Numbered from the stretch's first letter, positions 8,104-19,100 are shown. The stretch: 64,000 bases of DNA from Synechococcus sp. CBW1107 (GCF_015841355.1 NZ_CP064908.1:2170001-2234000); one strand, 5' to 3'. Numbers and translations are program-made. Notes: generated by a model from the letters alone, not told the origin.

Positions 8104-10179
8104 TCAGGGCCACGACTCCGTCATCAGGTGGGGGGCCAGCAGCAGCATCAGGCTGCGGCCCTTGAGTGGCGCCTCTGAGGAGCTCCAGGCCACGGGGCTC
8201 TCGGCCAGTCCATCACCATCGATCCGGCCGGTGTCGATCACCTGCAGCCAGCCGGCGCTGGCCGCCGGCAGCTTGAAGGCCATCGGCTGGTAGTAGGCAT
8301 TCATGCCGCACCACAGCAGCGCCCCGTGGCGCATGTCATGCAGGCTCCAGGCCAGGCTGTGGGACCAGCTGCCCCAGTCGGGCTGGAGCAGTTCCACCCC
8401 GTGCCACTCGCGCCAGATCTGGTCCCGCTCCCCGGGCCTGGAGGGGGGGCTGTCGGCGTGGGGAACCTCCGGGTTGAGCAGGCTTTCGAGCCGGCGGCGC
8501 AGGCGCACCAGCCGGCTCACGAAGCGATGGAGGCTCTGATCGTCCTCGTCGGGGCGCCAGTGCATCCAGCCCAGGGGATTGTTCTGGCACCAGGTGTTGT
8601 TGTTGCCCCCCTGGCTGCGGCGCACTTCATCGCCCATCAGCAGCATCGGCACCCCGGGTGCCAGCAGCATGGTGGTGAGCAGGTTGCGGATCTGGCGGTT
8701 GCGCAGCTCGTTGATCTGCGGATCGCTGCAGGGCCCCTCCACGCCGTGGTTCCAGCTGTTGTTGTGGTTGTCGCCGTCGCGGTTGTCCTCGCCGTTGGCC
8801 AGGTTGTGCTTGCGGTCGTAGCTGACCAGATCGGCGAGGGTGAAGCCGTCGTGGGCGGTGATGAAGGTGATGCTGCGGCCCGCCGTGGCCGGCTTGCCGC
8901 CGTAGAGATCGGGACTGCCCGACAGCCTCTGGGCCATGGGCCAGCAGCAGTTGTCGTCCCCTTTCCAGAAGCGGCGCACGTCGTCGCGGAAGCGGCCGTT
9001 CCAGGTGCCCATGCGCCGCGCCGGGAAGTCCTGGAGCCGGTAGAGGCCCCCGCAATCCCAGGGTTCGCTCACCAGCTTGAGGTCGCTCAGCTCGGGGTCG
9101 GCCTCGATCTCCTCGAACAGCGGCGGTTGGTCGAGCGGGGTCAGCTCCTCCCCGCGGCTGAGGGCGATGCCGAGATCGAAGCGGAAGCCGTCGATGCCCA
9201 GCTCCAGGGCCCAGCAGCGCATCGACTCCAGCAGCAGCCGCCGGGCCAGGGGGCGGTTGGCGGCGATGGTGTTGCCGCAGCCGGTGACATCCAGGTAGTC
9301 ACCCCGGCTGTTCTGGTGGTAGTAAAGGCGGTCCGCGAGTCCGCGCCAGCTCAGGGTCGGTCCGTCCTGGTTGCCTTCGCTGGTGTGGTTGTAGACCACG
9401 TCGAGCAGCACCTCCATCCCGGCCTGGTGGCAGGCGGTGACCAGCTGACGCACCTGCTGGCGTCCCGCCAGCGGGTCGTCGCCCACCAGGTAGCCCTGGT
9501 GGGGGGCCATCCAGCTCAGGGGGCTGTAACCCCAGTAGTTCTGGCGCCCGTGGGGCGCGTCCTGGGGATCGAAGGCCATCACCGGCAGCAACTCCAGGGT
9601 GGTGACGCCCAGGCTGCGCAGGTAGGGCAGGGAGTCGATCACGCCCAGCAGGCTGCCCTGGTGCTCAGGAGTCACGGGGCTGCCGTGGCCCCGGCTGAGC
9701 CCGCCCACGTGCAGCTCGTAGATCACCGTGGTCTGCCAGCTGTGGCGCGGCCTCGGCGCGGCCACGAAATCGAAGCGATCCCGTTCCGTGACCACCCCCT
9801 TCAGGCAGGTGGCGGTGTTGGGGACGGCGCCGATGGCGTCACCGCGGCGGTAGACGTCCCAGCCGCTGATCGCCCTGGCGCAGGGGTCGAGCAGCACCTT
9901 CGACGGGTTGAAACCGTGGGCCCCGGGCAGCAGAGGCCCGTAGACGCGGTAGCCGTAGCAGGTGCCGGTGCCGATCCCCTCCACTTCCACGTGCCAGTGG
10001 TCGCCGGAGCGATGGCGCTGATCCAGCGGAATGATCCGGAAGGGCTCAGGCGAGCTGCCACGGGCGAACAGCAGCAGCTCCACGCGTGTGGCGGATGGGG
10101 CCACCAGGGAGAAATTCACCCCCCGGGCGGTGAGCGCTGCCCCGAGGGGCCAGGGATGTCCGAGCTGGATTGAGGACAA
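8104..10179 (-). CDS. glgX: Glycogen debranching enzyme (isoamylase-type, GH13_11)
   Basis: A 691-aa cytosolic enzyme that cleaves alpha-1,6 branches during glycogen breakdown, supplying glucose for night-time or fermentative metabolism. Domains: N-terminal CBM48-like (about 1-130, starting LGHPWPLGAAL), GH13 barrel (about 150-560) and C-terminal beta domain. Catalytic motifs are VVYNHTSEGN, GFRFDLGIAL (nucleophile Asp), KLVSEPWDCGG (acid/base Glu) and FITAHDGFTLADLVSY. The stop lies 8 bp from the convergent tRNA-Gly. The start at 10179 gives the usual N-terminus. Its fermentative relevance fits the hydrogenase/NifJ cluster nearby, though that link is inference. Confidence 0.95.
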   Translation of the reverse strand: MSSIQLGHPWPLGAALTARGVNFSLVAPSATRVELLLFARGSSPEPFRIIPLDQRHRSGDHWHVEVEGIGTGTCYGYRVYGPLLPGAHGFNPSKVLLDPCARAISGWDVYRRGDAIGAVPNTATCLKGVVTERDRFDFVAAPRPRHSWQTTVIYELHVGGLSRGHGSPVTPEHQGSLLGVIDSLPYLRSLGVTTLELLPVMAFDPQDAPHGRQNYWGYSPLSWMAPHQGYLVGDDPLAGRQQVRQLVTACHQAGMEVLLDVVYNHTSEGNQDGPTLSWRGLADRLYYHQNSRGDYLDVTGCGNTIAANRPLARRLLLESMRCWALELGIDGFRFDLGIALSRGEELTPLDQPPLFEEIEADPELSDLKLVSEPWDCGGLYRLQDFPARRMGTWNGRFRDDVRRFWKGDDNCCWPMAQRLSGSPDLYGGKPATAGRSITFITAHDGFTLADLVSYDRKHNLANGEDNRDGDNHNNSWNHGVEGPCSDPQINELRNRQIRNLLTTMLLAPGVPMLLMGDEVRRSQGGNNNTWCQNNPLGWMHWRPDEDDQSLHRFVSRLVRLRRRLESLLNPEVPHADSPPSRPGERDQIWREWHGVELLQPDWGSWSHSLAWSLHDMRHGALLWCGMNAYYQPMAFKLPAASAGWLQVIDTGRIDGDGLAESPVAWSSSEAPLKGRSLMLLLAPHLMTESWP

Positions 10180-10244
10180 GGACTCGGGTCACCTGACGAT
10201 TCAAACTAGTGCTGTGCAGGGGCGATGGTCCTCGGGAGGCGGCC

Positions 10245-10916
10245 GTGCCGGAGGAGGACAGTGGCGAGAGGACCCTGGAGGCGGGGCGGCCGCCCACGCC
10301 CGTGCTCCCCGGCCTGTGGGTGTTCGCTCCCAACCGCGACAGCCTGGGGGGGACGTCCTGGCTGCTGGCTCCTCCGGGCCAGGCGCCGCTGCTGATCGAC
10401 GTGCCGGCCTTCACCGCCGCCAACCTCGCCGCCCTGAGCGGGGCCGCGGCCGGCATGATCCTGCTCACCAGCCGCGAGGGTCATGGCCGCTGCCGGCGCT
10501 GGCAGGAGGCGCTGGGCTGGCCGGTGCTGCTCCAGGAGCAGGAGGCCTATCTGCTGCCCGGAGTGGCGGGCCTCTGCCCCTTCGGTGATGGGCTCGACCT
10601 TGGCGGGGGTGTGCGGGTGCTCTGGACGCCGGGGACCACCCCGGGGGCCTGCGTGGTGCATGCGGCCGGGGATCCCGATGTGCTGTTCTGCGGCCGCCTG
10701 CTGGTGCCGACCGCGCCAGGGAAGGCCCGTCCGCTGCGCACGGCCCGCACCTTTCACTGGGGCCGGCAGGGGCGCAGCCTCGAAGCCCTGGTCCGCTGGC
10801 TGCCGCCCGGTTCTCCCCGCTGGATCGCCAGCGGAGCGGGCCTGGGGGCCCTGCAGGGGGAGAAGCTGATCGACGGCGGCCGCACTCTGCTGGATGGTCT
10901 GCTGGACCGGCCCTGA
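10245..10916 (+). CDS. Metallo-beta-lactamase-fold protein with degenerate metal site
   Basis: A 223-aa protein with the order of MBL-fold hydrolases: PGLWVFAPNRDSLGGTSWLL (strand entry), PLLIDVPAF, then MILLTSREGHGRC where HxHxDH should be, TPGTTPGACVVHA (in place of the third His region) and DVLFCGRLL. Only one His of the first metal motif survives, so catalysis is doubtful; it may be a binding or structural paralogue. I chose GTG 10245 because GGGAGG lies 5 bp upstream; a longer frame from 10209 exists. It is divergent from glgX (65 bp) and ends 203 bp before HU. Confidence 0.75.
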   Translation: MPEEDSGERTLEAGRPPTPVLPGLWVFAPNRDSLGGTSWLLAPPGQAPLLIDVPAFTAANLAALSGAAAGMILLTSREGHGRCRRWQEALGWPVLLQEQEAYLLPGVAGLCPFGDGLDLGGGVRVLWTPGTTPGACVVHAAGDPDVLFCGRLLVPTAPGKARPLRTARTFHWGRQGRSLEALVRWLPPGSPRWIASGAGLGALQGEKLIDGGRTLLDGLLDRP

Positions 10917-11002
10917 GGCAGCGCGGGCTGGTCCATGGGGGCCGGAATGGCTGTTTTCGGGGATGATTCGGCCCCAAACCGTTGTTCAGCCGGGGTTTTT
11001 GG

Positions 11003-11031
11003 TTGCCCGGACAGCGCTTCCCCCATACGAT
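11003..11031 (+). promoter_or_regulatory. Probable sigma-70 promoter of the HU gene
   Basis: TTGCCC (11003-11008), a 17-bp spacer and TACGAT (11026-11031). Spacing is ideal and both boxes are near consensus. It leaves a leader of about 80 nt before the HU ATG at 11120. No strong terminator was seen for the upstream gene, so some readthrough is possible. Confidence 0.55.
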
Positions 11032-11119
11032 TGGCGCGCTGTACCGTTCCGGCGCCGGCGAAGAGGGTGTTTTTCCGCTCCGCCCAGCTCACGCATTCTC
11101 CTGAAGGTTTTCGCCTCCG

Positions 11120-11395
11120 ATGAACAAAGCTGATCTCGTCAACCTCGTTGCGGTCCGCACCGAATTGACCAAGACCGAAGTGTCCAAGGTCGTCGACGCC
11201 GCCATTGAGACGATCGTCGATTCCGTCGTGGAAGGAAAGAAGGTTTCGATCCTGGGCTTCGGCTCCTTCGAGGCCCGCGAGCGCTCCGCCCGTCAGGGCC
11301 TCAACCCCAAGACCGGTGAAAAGATCAAGATCCCGGCCAAGCGCGTGCCGGCCTTCACGGCCGGCAAGCAGTTCAAGGACAAGGTCCAGAGCTGA
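11120..11395 (+). CDS. hupB: HU-type DNA-binding protein
   Basis: A 91-aa histone-like protein that bends and compacts DNA as a dimer. All family landmarks are present: the helical N-terminus MNKADLVNLVA, VSILGFGSFEARERSAR (the first arm strand), the GLNPKTGEKIKIPAKRVPAF arm tip with its conserved Pro, and the C-terminal GKQFKDKV helix. Full-length and single-domain. It has its own promoter upstream, and its TGA at 11393 is in the same frame as gluQ, which follows immediately. Confidence 0.97.
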   Translation: MNKADLVNLVAVRTELTKTEVSKVVDAAIETIVDSVVEGKKVSILGFGSFEARERSARQGLNPKTGEKIKIPAKRVPAFTAGKQFKDKVQS

Positions 11396-11404
11396 GTCCT
11401 GGGG

Positions 11405-12418
11405 CTGCCACTTCCTTCCCGGCTCGAACGGCTGATCGAGGAGGCCGACCACCGTCGTCTTGAGGGACCCACGGGCCGGTTCGCCCCATCCCCGAGCGGC
11501 CCCTTGCATCTGGGCAACCTGCGCACCGCCCTGCTGGCCTGGCTGCAGGCCCGCCTGAGCGGAGGTCGCTTTCTGCTGCGCCACGACGACCTCGACCTCC
11601 CGCGCCGGCGCCCGGGAGCGATCGAGGCGATCGAGTCCGATCTGAACTGGCTGGGACTCAGCTGGGATGGACCGTCCCTGCGCCAGAGCGATCGGACCGG
11701 GCTCTATGCGTCGGTCCTTTCGGCATTCCGCCGTGGCGGGGTCCTGTATCCCTGCCGCTGCAGCCGCCGGATGCTGGCGGATCTCTCCGCCCCCCACGGA
11801 GGCTGGCCGCTCTACCCGGGCACGTGCCGGGACCGGGCCGTCGGCTGGGGGCCTCGGCAGGGCCGACTGCCCAGCTGGCGTCTGAGGCTGGAGCCGGGAG
11901 ACCTGCGCTGGCGGGAGGAGATCGGTCCCACGGGCTGCCTGGAGGCGGCCACGCAGGTGGGCGATGTAGTGCTGCGCCGCGCCGATGGTTTCCTCGCCTA
12001 TCACCTCACCTCAGCCGTGGACGACCTGCTGATGGGGGTGACCACGGTGGTGCGGGGCGCTGATCTCTGGCGCTCCACCGCGCCGCAGGTGGCGGTGTGC
12101 GAGCGGCTGGGACGGCCGTTCGTCAGCTGCTGGCATGTGCCCCTCTGGCTGGATGAGGGTGGACAGCGGCTGGCCAAGCGGCAGGCGGCTCAGGGGCTGG
12201 AGCCCCTGAGGCGGGAGGGCCTCGATGCGGCGGCGGTGATCGGCCGGATGGCGGCCAGCCTGGCCCTGGTGCCCGCCGGCAGCCGTCTGAGCGCGGTGGA
12301 CCTGCTGCAGGAGCTGGATCTTGCGCACCTGCAGGCTCAGCTGCGTCGAGGGGCCGAAGACCTGGGAACTCTTAAGGAAGGTTTCGGGATCAAATGCCCG
12401 ACTTTGAGATCAGACTGA
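11405..12418 (+). CDS. gluQ: Glutamyl-Q tRNA(Asp) synthetase (probable CTG start)
   Basis: GluQ charges glutamate onto queuosine in tRNA-Asp; it is a truncated GluRS lacking the anticodon domain. Visible motifs are GRFAPSPSGPLHLGNLRTAL (HIGH-like nucleotide motif), LRHDDLD, a zinc-binding region with YPCRCSRRML and a later Cys, and the KMSKS-like GGQRLAKRQ. The first ATG/GTG/TTG in frame is TTG 11504, which falls inside the HIGH motif and would destroy the active site. Between the HU stop and that motif only CTG (11399, 11405) or rarer codons could initiate. CTG 11405 gives MPLPSRLERLIEE and 337 aa. The frame is continuous with HU apart from its TGA. Confidence 0.85.
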   Translation: MPLPSRLERLIEEADHRRLEGPTGRFAPSPSGPLHLGNLRTALLAWLQARLSGGRFLLRHDDLDLPRRRPGAIEAIESDLNWLGLSWDGPSLRQSDRTGLYASVLSAFRRGGVLYPCRCSRRMLADLSAPHGGWPLYPGTCRDRAVGWGPRQGRLPSWRLRLEPGDLRWREEIGPTGCLEAATQVGDVVLRRADGFLAYHLTSAVDDLLMGVTTVVRGADLWRSTAPQVAVCERLGRPFVSCWHVPLWLDEGGQRLAKRQAAQGLEPLRREGLDAAAVIGRMAASLALVPAGSRLSAVDLLQELDLAHLQAQLRRGAEDLGTLKEGFGIKCPTLRSD

Positions 12419-12646
12419 TCAACTACGCACCGGAGCCTTTCCGTGTCCAGCTCCAGTCCGGAACGTCTCGTCAGTCCGGAGCGCTCCTCCCAGAACCATC
12501 CAGCTCGTGAAGGAGTGCCATCACGGGTGGTGGTGTCCTTCCCCGCCCCGCTTGAAGCAGGCCACGATCTCGCTGCTCCTGAGTCGTATTCCCACGTTCT
12601 CACCCATCCAGCCCGTCCGTCCACGTCGGTGAGCGGCTCAGCACAG

Positions 12647-12790
12647 ATGATTCACCGACGCTGCAGCCACTGCGGGGGCAGCGGCGTTCTGCGCCTCGGC
12701 GGCCACAGCTTCCGCACCTGCCTCGACTGCCTCGGCCAGGGCAGCCTTGCTGATCACGTGGCCGCCCCCCACGACATCAGCGCTGCCTGA
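12647..12790 (+). CDS. Small CxxCxG zinc-finger-like protein
   Basis: A 47-aa protein starting MIHRRCSHCGGSG. Two CxxCxG motifs (CSHCGGSG and CLDCLGQG) are separated by about 15 residues, the spacing of one DnaJ-type zinc-ribbon half. One metal ion could be bound. Similar mini-proteins occur in picocyanobacteria as far as I recall; no function is known to me. The open frame extends upstream to 12443, but that part is Ser/Pro-rich and unlike the family, so I use ATG 12647. The last 14 bp overlap the convergent small membrane-protein gene. Bases 12419-12646 hold no convincing gene. Confidence 0.6.
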   Translation: MIHRRCSHCGGSGVLRLGGHSFRTCLDCLGQGSLADHVAAPHDISAA

Positions 12791-12893
12791 GCTTTTTCTG
12801 ACGCCAGACGAAGAAGGCCGCCGTGGCCACCACCACCCCCAGGGGCAAGGCGGTGAGCAGCAGCAGGATCACAGCGGTCCAGTCGGTGTACAT
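12777..12893 (-). CDS. 38-residue single-pass membrane protein
   Basis: ATG at 12893, stop TGA at 12777-12779. The peptide starts MYTDWTAVILLLLTALPLG, continues through a hydrophobic stretch to FFVWRQ and ends in a basic tail (KKLRQR). This is the layout of small photosynthetic or respiratory complex subunits: a short N-terminus, one membrane helix (about residues 7-29) and a basic C-terminal anchor. I cannot match it to a named Psb, Pet or Ndh subunit. Leu codons are almost all CTG, as in neighbouring genes. It lies 53 bp upstream of nothing on its strand and ends antisense to the CxxCxG gene. The hypE stop is 54 bp further right. Comparative data would settle whether it is real. Confidence 0.5.
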   Translation of the reverse strand: MYTDWTAVILLLLTALPLGVVVATAAFFVWRQKKLRQR

Positions 12894-12946
12894 GACTGCA
12901 CAGGGGAACAGACCCCATCATCCCAGCCCCCAGGTGCCCCTGGCCA

Positions 12947-13978
12947 TCAGCAGATGCGGGGCAACAGCTCGCCCCGGCCCAGCTCCAGGGGGCGTCGCAC
13001 CCCCAGGCTGGTCTCCAGCAGCAACGCCTCCCCCCCGATCCGGCCGATGATCGCGGCTCCGGACTGCCAGCGGCGCAGCAGCTTCAGGGCCTCCTGCGCC
13101 TGAGCCTCGGGCAGCATCAGCACGAAGCGCCCCTCGCTGGCCATGGTGAACGGGTCGAGGCCCAGCAGCTCGCAGGCCGAGGCCACGGCCCCATGGACCG
13201 GCACCTCCGCCTCGTGCACGAGGGCCCCCAGGCCGGCGTCACGGCAGAGCTCATGCAGAGCGGCCGCCAGCCCCCCGCGGGTGAGGTCGCGCAGGGCATG
13301 CAGGTCCAGGCCGGCGGCCAGCAGGGCCTGGACACTGCCGTGGAGCGGGGCCAGGTCACTCGCCAGGCTGGTGCTGAAGCCCAGCTCCTCCCGGGCCGCC
13401 AGGATGGCGACACCGTGGCGGCCCAGGTCGCCGCTCACCAGGATCACGTCGCCACTGCGGATGGCCCGGGGGCCGATCGACACGCCGGCCGGAATCCGTC
13501 CGATCCCGGCGGTGGTCATGAACAGACCGTCGGCCTTGCCCTTCTCCACCACCTTGGTGTCTCCCGTGACCACCGAGACGCCACAGCGGTCCGCGGCGGC
13601 CGCGGCGGAGCGCAGCAACCGGCTCAGGGTGCTCAGGGGCAGCCCTTCCTCCAGGATCAGGCCGAGGCTCAGGGCCAGGGGAGTGGCTCCGAGCATCGCC
13701 AGGTCGTTGACGGTGCCGAACACCGCCAGCGAGCCGATGTCACCGCCGGGAAACTCCAGGGGACGCACCACATGGCCGTCGGTGCTGAAGGCCAGCTCTC
13801 CCCCTTCCGTCTTCAACGTGGCGGCGTCGAGCAGGACGCCGTCTGTGGTTCCCAGGGCCGGCAGGATCACCTGCTGCAGCAGCCGCTGGCTCAGCAGTCC
13901 ACCGCCTCCGTGGCCGAGCAGCACCACCGGCCCGTCGTCGGGGCTGATGGGACAGGGGAGATTCAGAGGCGCGGTCAT
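12947..13978 (-). CDS. hypE: Hydrogenase maturation protein HypE
   Basis: A 343-aa enzyme that dehydrates the thiocarbamate placed on its C-terminal Cys by HypF, giving the thiocyanate used as the cyanide ligand of the [NiFe] centre. It has the AIRS/PurM-like ATP-binding fold: VLLGHGGGGLLSQRLL, FSTDGHVVRPL, VFGTVNDLAMLGA, VVTGDTKVVEKGKADG and DLTRGGLAAALHEL. The protein ends PRIC, with the essential terminal Cys. It is last in the hyp series; hypD lies 3 bp upstream, so the two are co-transcribed. Confidence 0.97.
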   Translation of the reverse strand: MTAPLNLPCPISPDDGPVVLLGHGGGGLLSQRLLQQVILPALGTTDGVLLDAATLKTEGGELAFSTDGHVVRPLEFPGGDIGSLAVFGTVNDLAMLGATPLALSLGLILEEGLPLSTLSRLLRSAAAAADRCGVSVVTGDTKVVEKGKADGLFMTTAGIGRIPAGVSIGPRAIRSGDVILVSGDLGRHGVAILAAREELGFSTSLASDLAPLHGSVQALLAAGLDLHALRDLTRGGLAAALHELCRDAGLGALVHEAEVPVHGAVASACELLGLDPFTMASEGRFVLMLPEAQAQEALKLLRRWQSGAAIIGRIGGEALLLETSLGVRRPLELGRGELLPRIC

Positions 13979-13981
13979 CGA

Positions 13982-15093
<1,112 letters not shown>

Positions 15094-15097
<4 letters not shown>

Positions 15098-16116
15098 GGA
15101 TCCCAGGCCAGGCCGACCGGATCGCTGGTGATGGCCCGCAGGTACTGGGCCCGCTCGAAGCTGGCGGGATCGGGGCAGCGCTGCTGGCTCATGCAGCCCA
15201 GCAGCTCCCGGGCGGAGCCGTGGCCATGCTCCTCCAGCCAGTGGCTCAGCTCGGTGGTGAGCGTCTGCAGGTGCCTGGGCCCGTGGCGCAGCAGGGCCGA
15301 CACCACCATCGTGGCGCTGGCTCCCACCATCAGCATCCGCACCACATCGGTGCCGTGGCTGATGCCGCCGCTGGCGGCGAACTCCAGGGGAACCCGACCG
15401 TGCAGCAGGGCGATCCAGCGCAGGGGAAGCCGCTGATCCGCCGCCGTGCTGAGCAGCAGGTTCGCGCGGGGCTCGAGGGTCTCGATGTCGATGTCGGGCT
15501 GGTAGAAGCGGTTGAAGAGCACCAGGGCGCGGGCGCCGGCGGCCTTCAGCGCATGGGCCAGGTGGTGGAGGTTGGTGTAGTAAGGGCTGAGCTTCACGGC
15601 CACGGGCAGGCTGGTGGCGGCGCAGACGCTGCGCACGATCGCCACCTGGGCCGCTTCCAGGGCGTTGGCATCCAGGCTGCGGTCGGTGGGGACGGCATAG
15701 AGGTTCAGCTCGATCGCCGCGGCACCGGCCTGCTCCACGGCCCGGGCGATCGCTTCCCAGTGCCCCTCCTCCGTGCCGTTGAGGCTGGCGATGATCGGAA
15801 TGTCGACCCGCCGTCGGGCGGTTTCGATCTCATGGAGGTACCCCTCGACCCCGAGGTGGCGGGGCTCGAGGTTCGGCTGATAGCTGAGGGCCTCGGCGTA
15901 ACTCTCGCTGCCCTGATGGTGATGGTGCTCCCAGTCCTGCCAGTCGCGCTCGATCTGCTCCAGGAAGAGGGAGTGGAGCACCACGGCCGCCGCCCCGGCC
16001 TCGGCCAGGCGGGGGATGTGGTCGGGATCGCCGCTGAGGGGGGCGGCCGCCCCCACCACGAGGGGAGAGGCCAGGGTCAGGCCGAGGTAGTGGCTGGAGA
16101 GGTCGGGACCGTTCAT
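15094..16116 (-). CDS. Dihydroorotate dehydrogenase-like flavoprotein
   Basis: A 340-aa TIM-barrel FMN protein of the DHOD superfamily (class 1-like). Seen: ASPLVVGAAAPLS at the N-terminus, IIASLNGTEEGHW, IELNLYAVPTD (in place of the usual NxSCPN), PVAVKLSPYYTNL with the FMN-contacting Lys, ALVLFNRF, and AASGGISHGTDVVRMLMVGA (phosphate-binding). The canonical active-site loop is altered, so pyrimidine synthesis is doubtful. Such proteins are often encoded beside nifJ in cyanobacteria; here it overlaps nifJ upstream and hypD downstream by 4 bp each. A redox role tied to pyruvate oxidation is inferred from context only. Confidence 0.85.
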
Positions 16117-19100
16117 GGCTCCGCCATCCGTTCGTAGCGCTCCCAGCGCTGGCGCGCCTCCTGCTGGGCCTGACGCGTGAGGGTCCGGGCCTGATCCGGA
16201 TGGCTCCAGGCCAGCATCCGGAAGCGGTTCTCGCTGGCCATCGCCTCCGCCATCGGCAGCGTCGGGGCCCGGGAATCCAGGATCAGGGGGTTCTCGCCCC
16301 GCTCGGCGCGGCGGGGGTCGTGGCGGTAGAGCAGCCAGCGCCCGGAGTCCACCGCGCGCTTCTGCTGGGTCATGCCCTGGGCCATGTCGATGCCATGGGC
16401 GATGCAGTGGGAGTAGGCCAGGATCAGCGAGGGTCCGGGGAAGGATTCGGCCTCCAGGAAGGCCCTCAGGGTGTGCTCATCGCGGGCGCCCATGGCCACG
16501 CTGGCCACGTAGACCTGGCCGTAGGACATCGCCATCAGCCCCAGGTCCTTCTTGGCGCTGGCCTTGCCGCCACTGGCGAACTTGGCCACCGCCCCCAGGG
16601 GGGTGGCCTTCGACATCTGGCCGCCGGTGTTGGAGTACACCTCGGTGTCGAGCACCAGGATGTTGACGTCGGCGCCGCTGGCCAGCACGTGGTCGATGCC
16701 GGCGGAGCCGATGTCGTAGGCCCAGCCGTCGCCGCCGATCAACCAGACGCTCCGCTTCACCAGATCGTCGGCCAGGGTCAGCAGGGTGCGGGCGGCCTCG
16801 GCCTGAGGGCCGTGGTGATCAGGGGTCTCGCCTGTCGCCAGGCGCGGCTCCAGCAGGGAGCGCAGCTCCGCCACCCGCAGCCGCTGCTCGTGGAGCCCCG
16901 CTTCGTCGCTCTGATCCGCCTCGATCAGGGCCGCCGCCAGCGCTGCCGGCACCCAGGCCCCGCTCCCGGCGGCGAGCTCGCGCAGCAGCTGCTGCGCCAT
17001 CGCCCGGCGCTGGTCGAAGGCGACCCGGAAGCCGAGGCCGAATTCGGCGTTGTCCTCGAACAGGGAATTGCTCCAGGCGGGGCCGCGGCCGTCGCCATTG
17101 GCGCTCCAGGGGGTGGTGGGCAGGTTGCCGCCGTAGATCGAGGAGCAGCCGGTGGCGTTGGCCACCACCATCCGGTCGCCGAAGAGCTGGGTGGCGAGCT
17201 TGATGTAGGGGGTCTCGCCGCAGCCGCCGCAGGCGCCCGAGAATTCGAACAGGGGCTCCTGCAGCTGCTGCTGGCGGATGTGGCGGAGGTCGAGGTCGCG
17301 CCGGTCCGGGCTGGGCAGGCTGAGGGTGTAGTCCCAGTGGCGGCGCAGCTGCTCGCGCAGGGGCCGCTGCGGGGCCATGTTGATCGCCTTGCGCCGGGGC
17401 TCGGTGCGGTCGCGGGCCGGGCAGACCTCCACGCAGAGGCCGCAGCCGGTGCAGTCTTCGCCGGCCACCTGCAGGGTGAAGCTGAGGCCGCTCCAGTGGG
17501 GATCGCGGGCGGGCGTGCTCACGAAGCCCTCCGGGGCGTCCGCCAGGGCCGCCGGCTCGACCACCTTGGCCCGGATCACGGCGTGGGGGCAGACCATCAC
17601 GCACTTGCCGCACTGCACGCAGAGGTCGGCCTCCCACACCGGCACGGATTCGGCGATGTTGCGCTTCTCCCAGCGGGCCGTACCGCAGGGGAAGGTGCCA
17701 TCCGGAGGCAGGGCGCTCACGGGAAGACGATCCCCCCGGCGTGCCAGCTGCGGCGCGATCAGCTCACGCACGACGGCCGGCGCCCCCGCGAGTGGGTCTG
17801 TGCCGGTGGGCGCTGGAGCCTCGTGGTCCTTGGTGCCCACCGCTCCGATCGGCACCGGTCTCAGGCGGCTCAGCGCCATGTCGACGGCCGCCAGGTTGCT
17901 GCGCACCACCCGCTCGCCCTTGCCGCCGTAGCTGTGGCGGATCGTGCCGCGGATCGCCTCGAGCGCCTGCTCCACGGGCATGACCCCGGCCGCCGCGAAG
18001 AAGGCCACCTGCATCACGGTGTTGATCCGTCCGCCCAGGCCGAGTTCAGCGGCGATCGCCGTGGCCTCGATCGCCAGCACCGTCAGGTGGCGCTCCACGA
18101 TGCGCTCCTGCACCGCCCGAGGCAGCCGTGGCCACACCTGCTCCGCCGGCCATGGGCTGTTCAGCAGCAGGGTGGCACCCGGCAGGGCCTCCTCCAGCAG
18201 ATCGAAGCGCTCGAGGAAATCCCAGTGGTGGCAGGCCACCAGCCGGGCCTGACGGACCAGGTGGGTGGAGCGGATCGGATCCGGCCCGAAGCGCAGATGG
18301 GAGACCGTGACCGCCCCCGACTTCTTGGAGTCGTAGACGAAGTAGCCCTGGGCGTGCAGGTCGGTGGCCTCCCCGATGATCTTGATGGTGGCCTTGCTGG
18401 CCCCCACCGTGCCGTCGGAGCCGAGGCCGTAGAGGATCGCGGCGAAGGGCGCCCCGGAGCCGCCGCCGGCTGCGTTGCCACCGGCTGCTTTGCCACCACA
18501 GCTGCCGCTGTCGTCCTCCACCGGCAGGGAGCGGTGGGTCACGTCGTCGTCGATGCCGACGGTGAAGGGGTTGGGGGTGCTGGGCCGCTCCAGGGCGGCG
18601 AACACGGCCCGCACCATCGGCGGGGTGAACTCCTTGGAGGCCAGGCCGTAGCGGCCGCCCAGCAGGCGCGGCAGGGGTGAGCCCGTCCAGCCCTCGCGCA
18701 CCGCATTGGACACATCGAGGTAGAGGGGCTCGCCGCCGCTGCCCGGCTCCTTGCAGCGGTCGAGCACCGCGATCGCCCGGGTCGTGGCCGGCAGGGCCCG
18801 CAGCAGGCGCGTGCCATCGAAGGGCCGGTACAGCCGCACCTTCAGCACCCCCACCCGCTCGCCGGCGGCCAGCAGCGCATCGACGGTTTCATGGGCCGTT
18901 TCGCAGCCCGAACCCATCAGCACCAGCACCCGTTCGGCCTCTGGGTGGCCGTGGTACTCGAAGAGCTGATAGGCGCGGCCGCTCAGGGCGGCAAAGGCGT
19001 CCATCGCCTCCTGCATCAGGCCGGGAGCGGCCTCATGGAACGGGTTGGCGGCCTCGCGGGCCTGGAAGGCCACATCCGGGTTCTGGCTGGTGCCGCGGAT

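Noticed and set aside
8326-10173. 615-codon open frame antisense to glgX
   Set aside because: Val/Ala/Gly/His-rich shadow; glgX motifs are complete on the other strand.
16200-18680. 826-codon open frame antisense to nifJ
   Set aside because: Same low-complexity shadow composition; nifJ is unambiguous.
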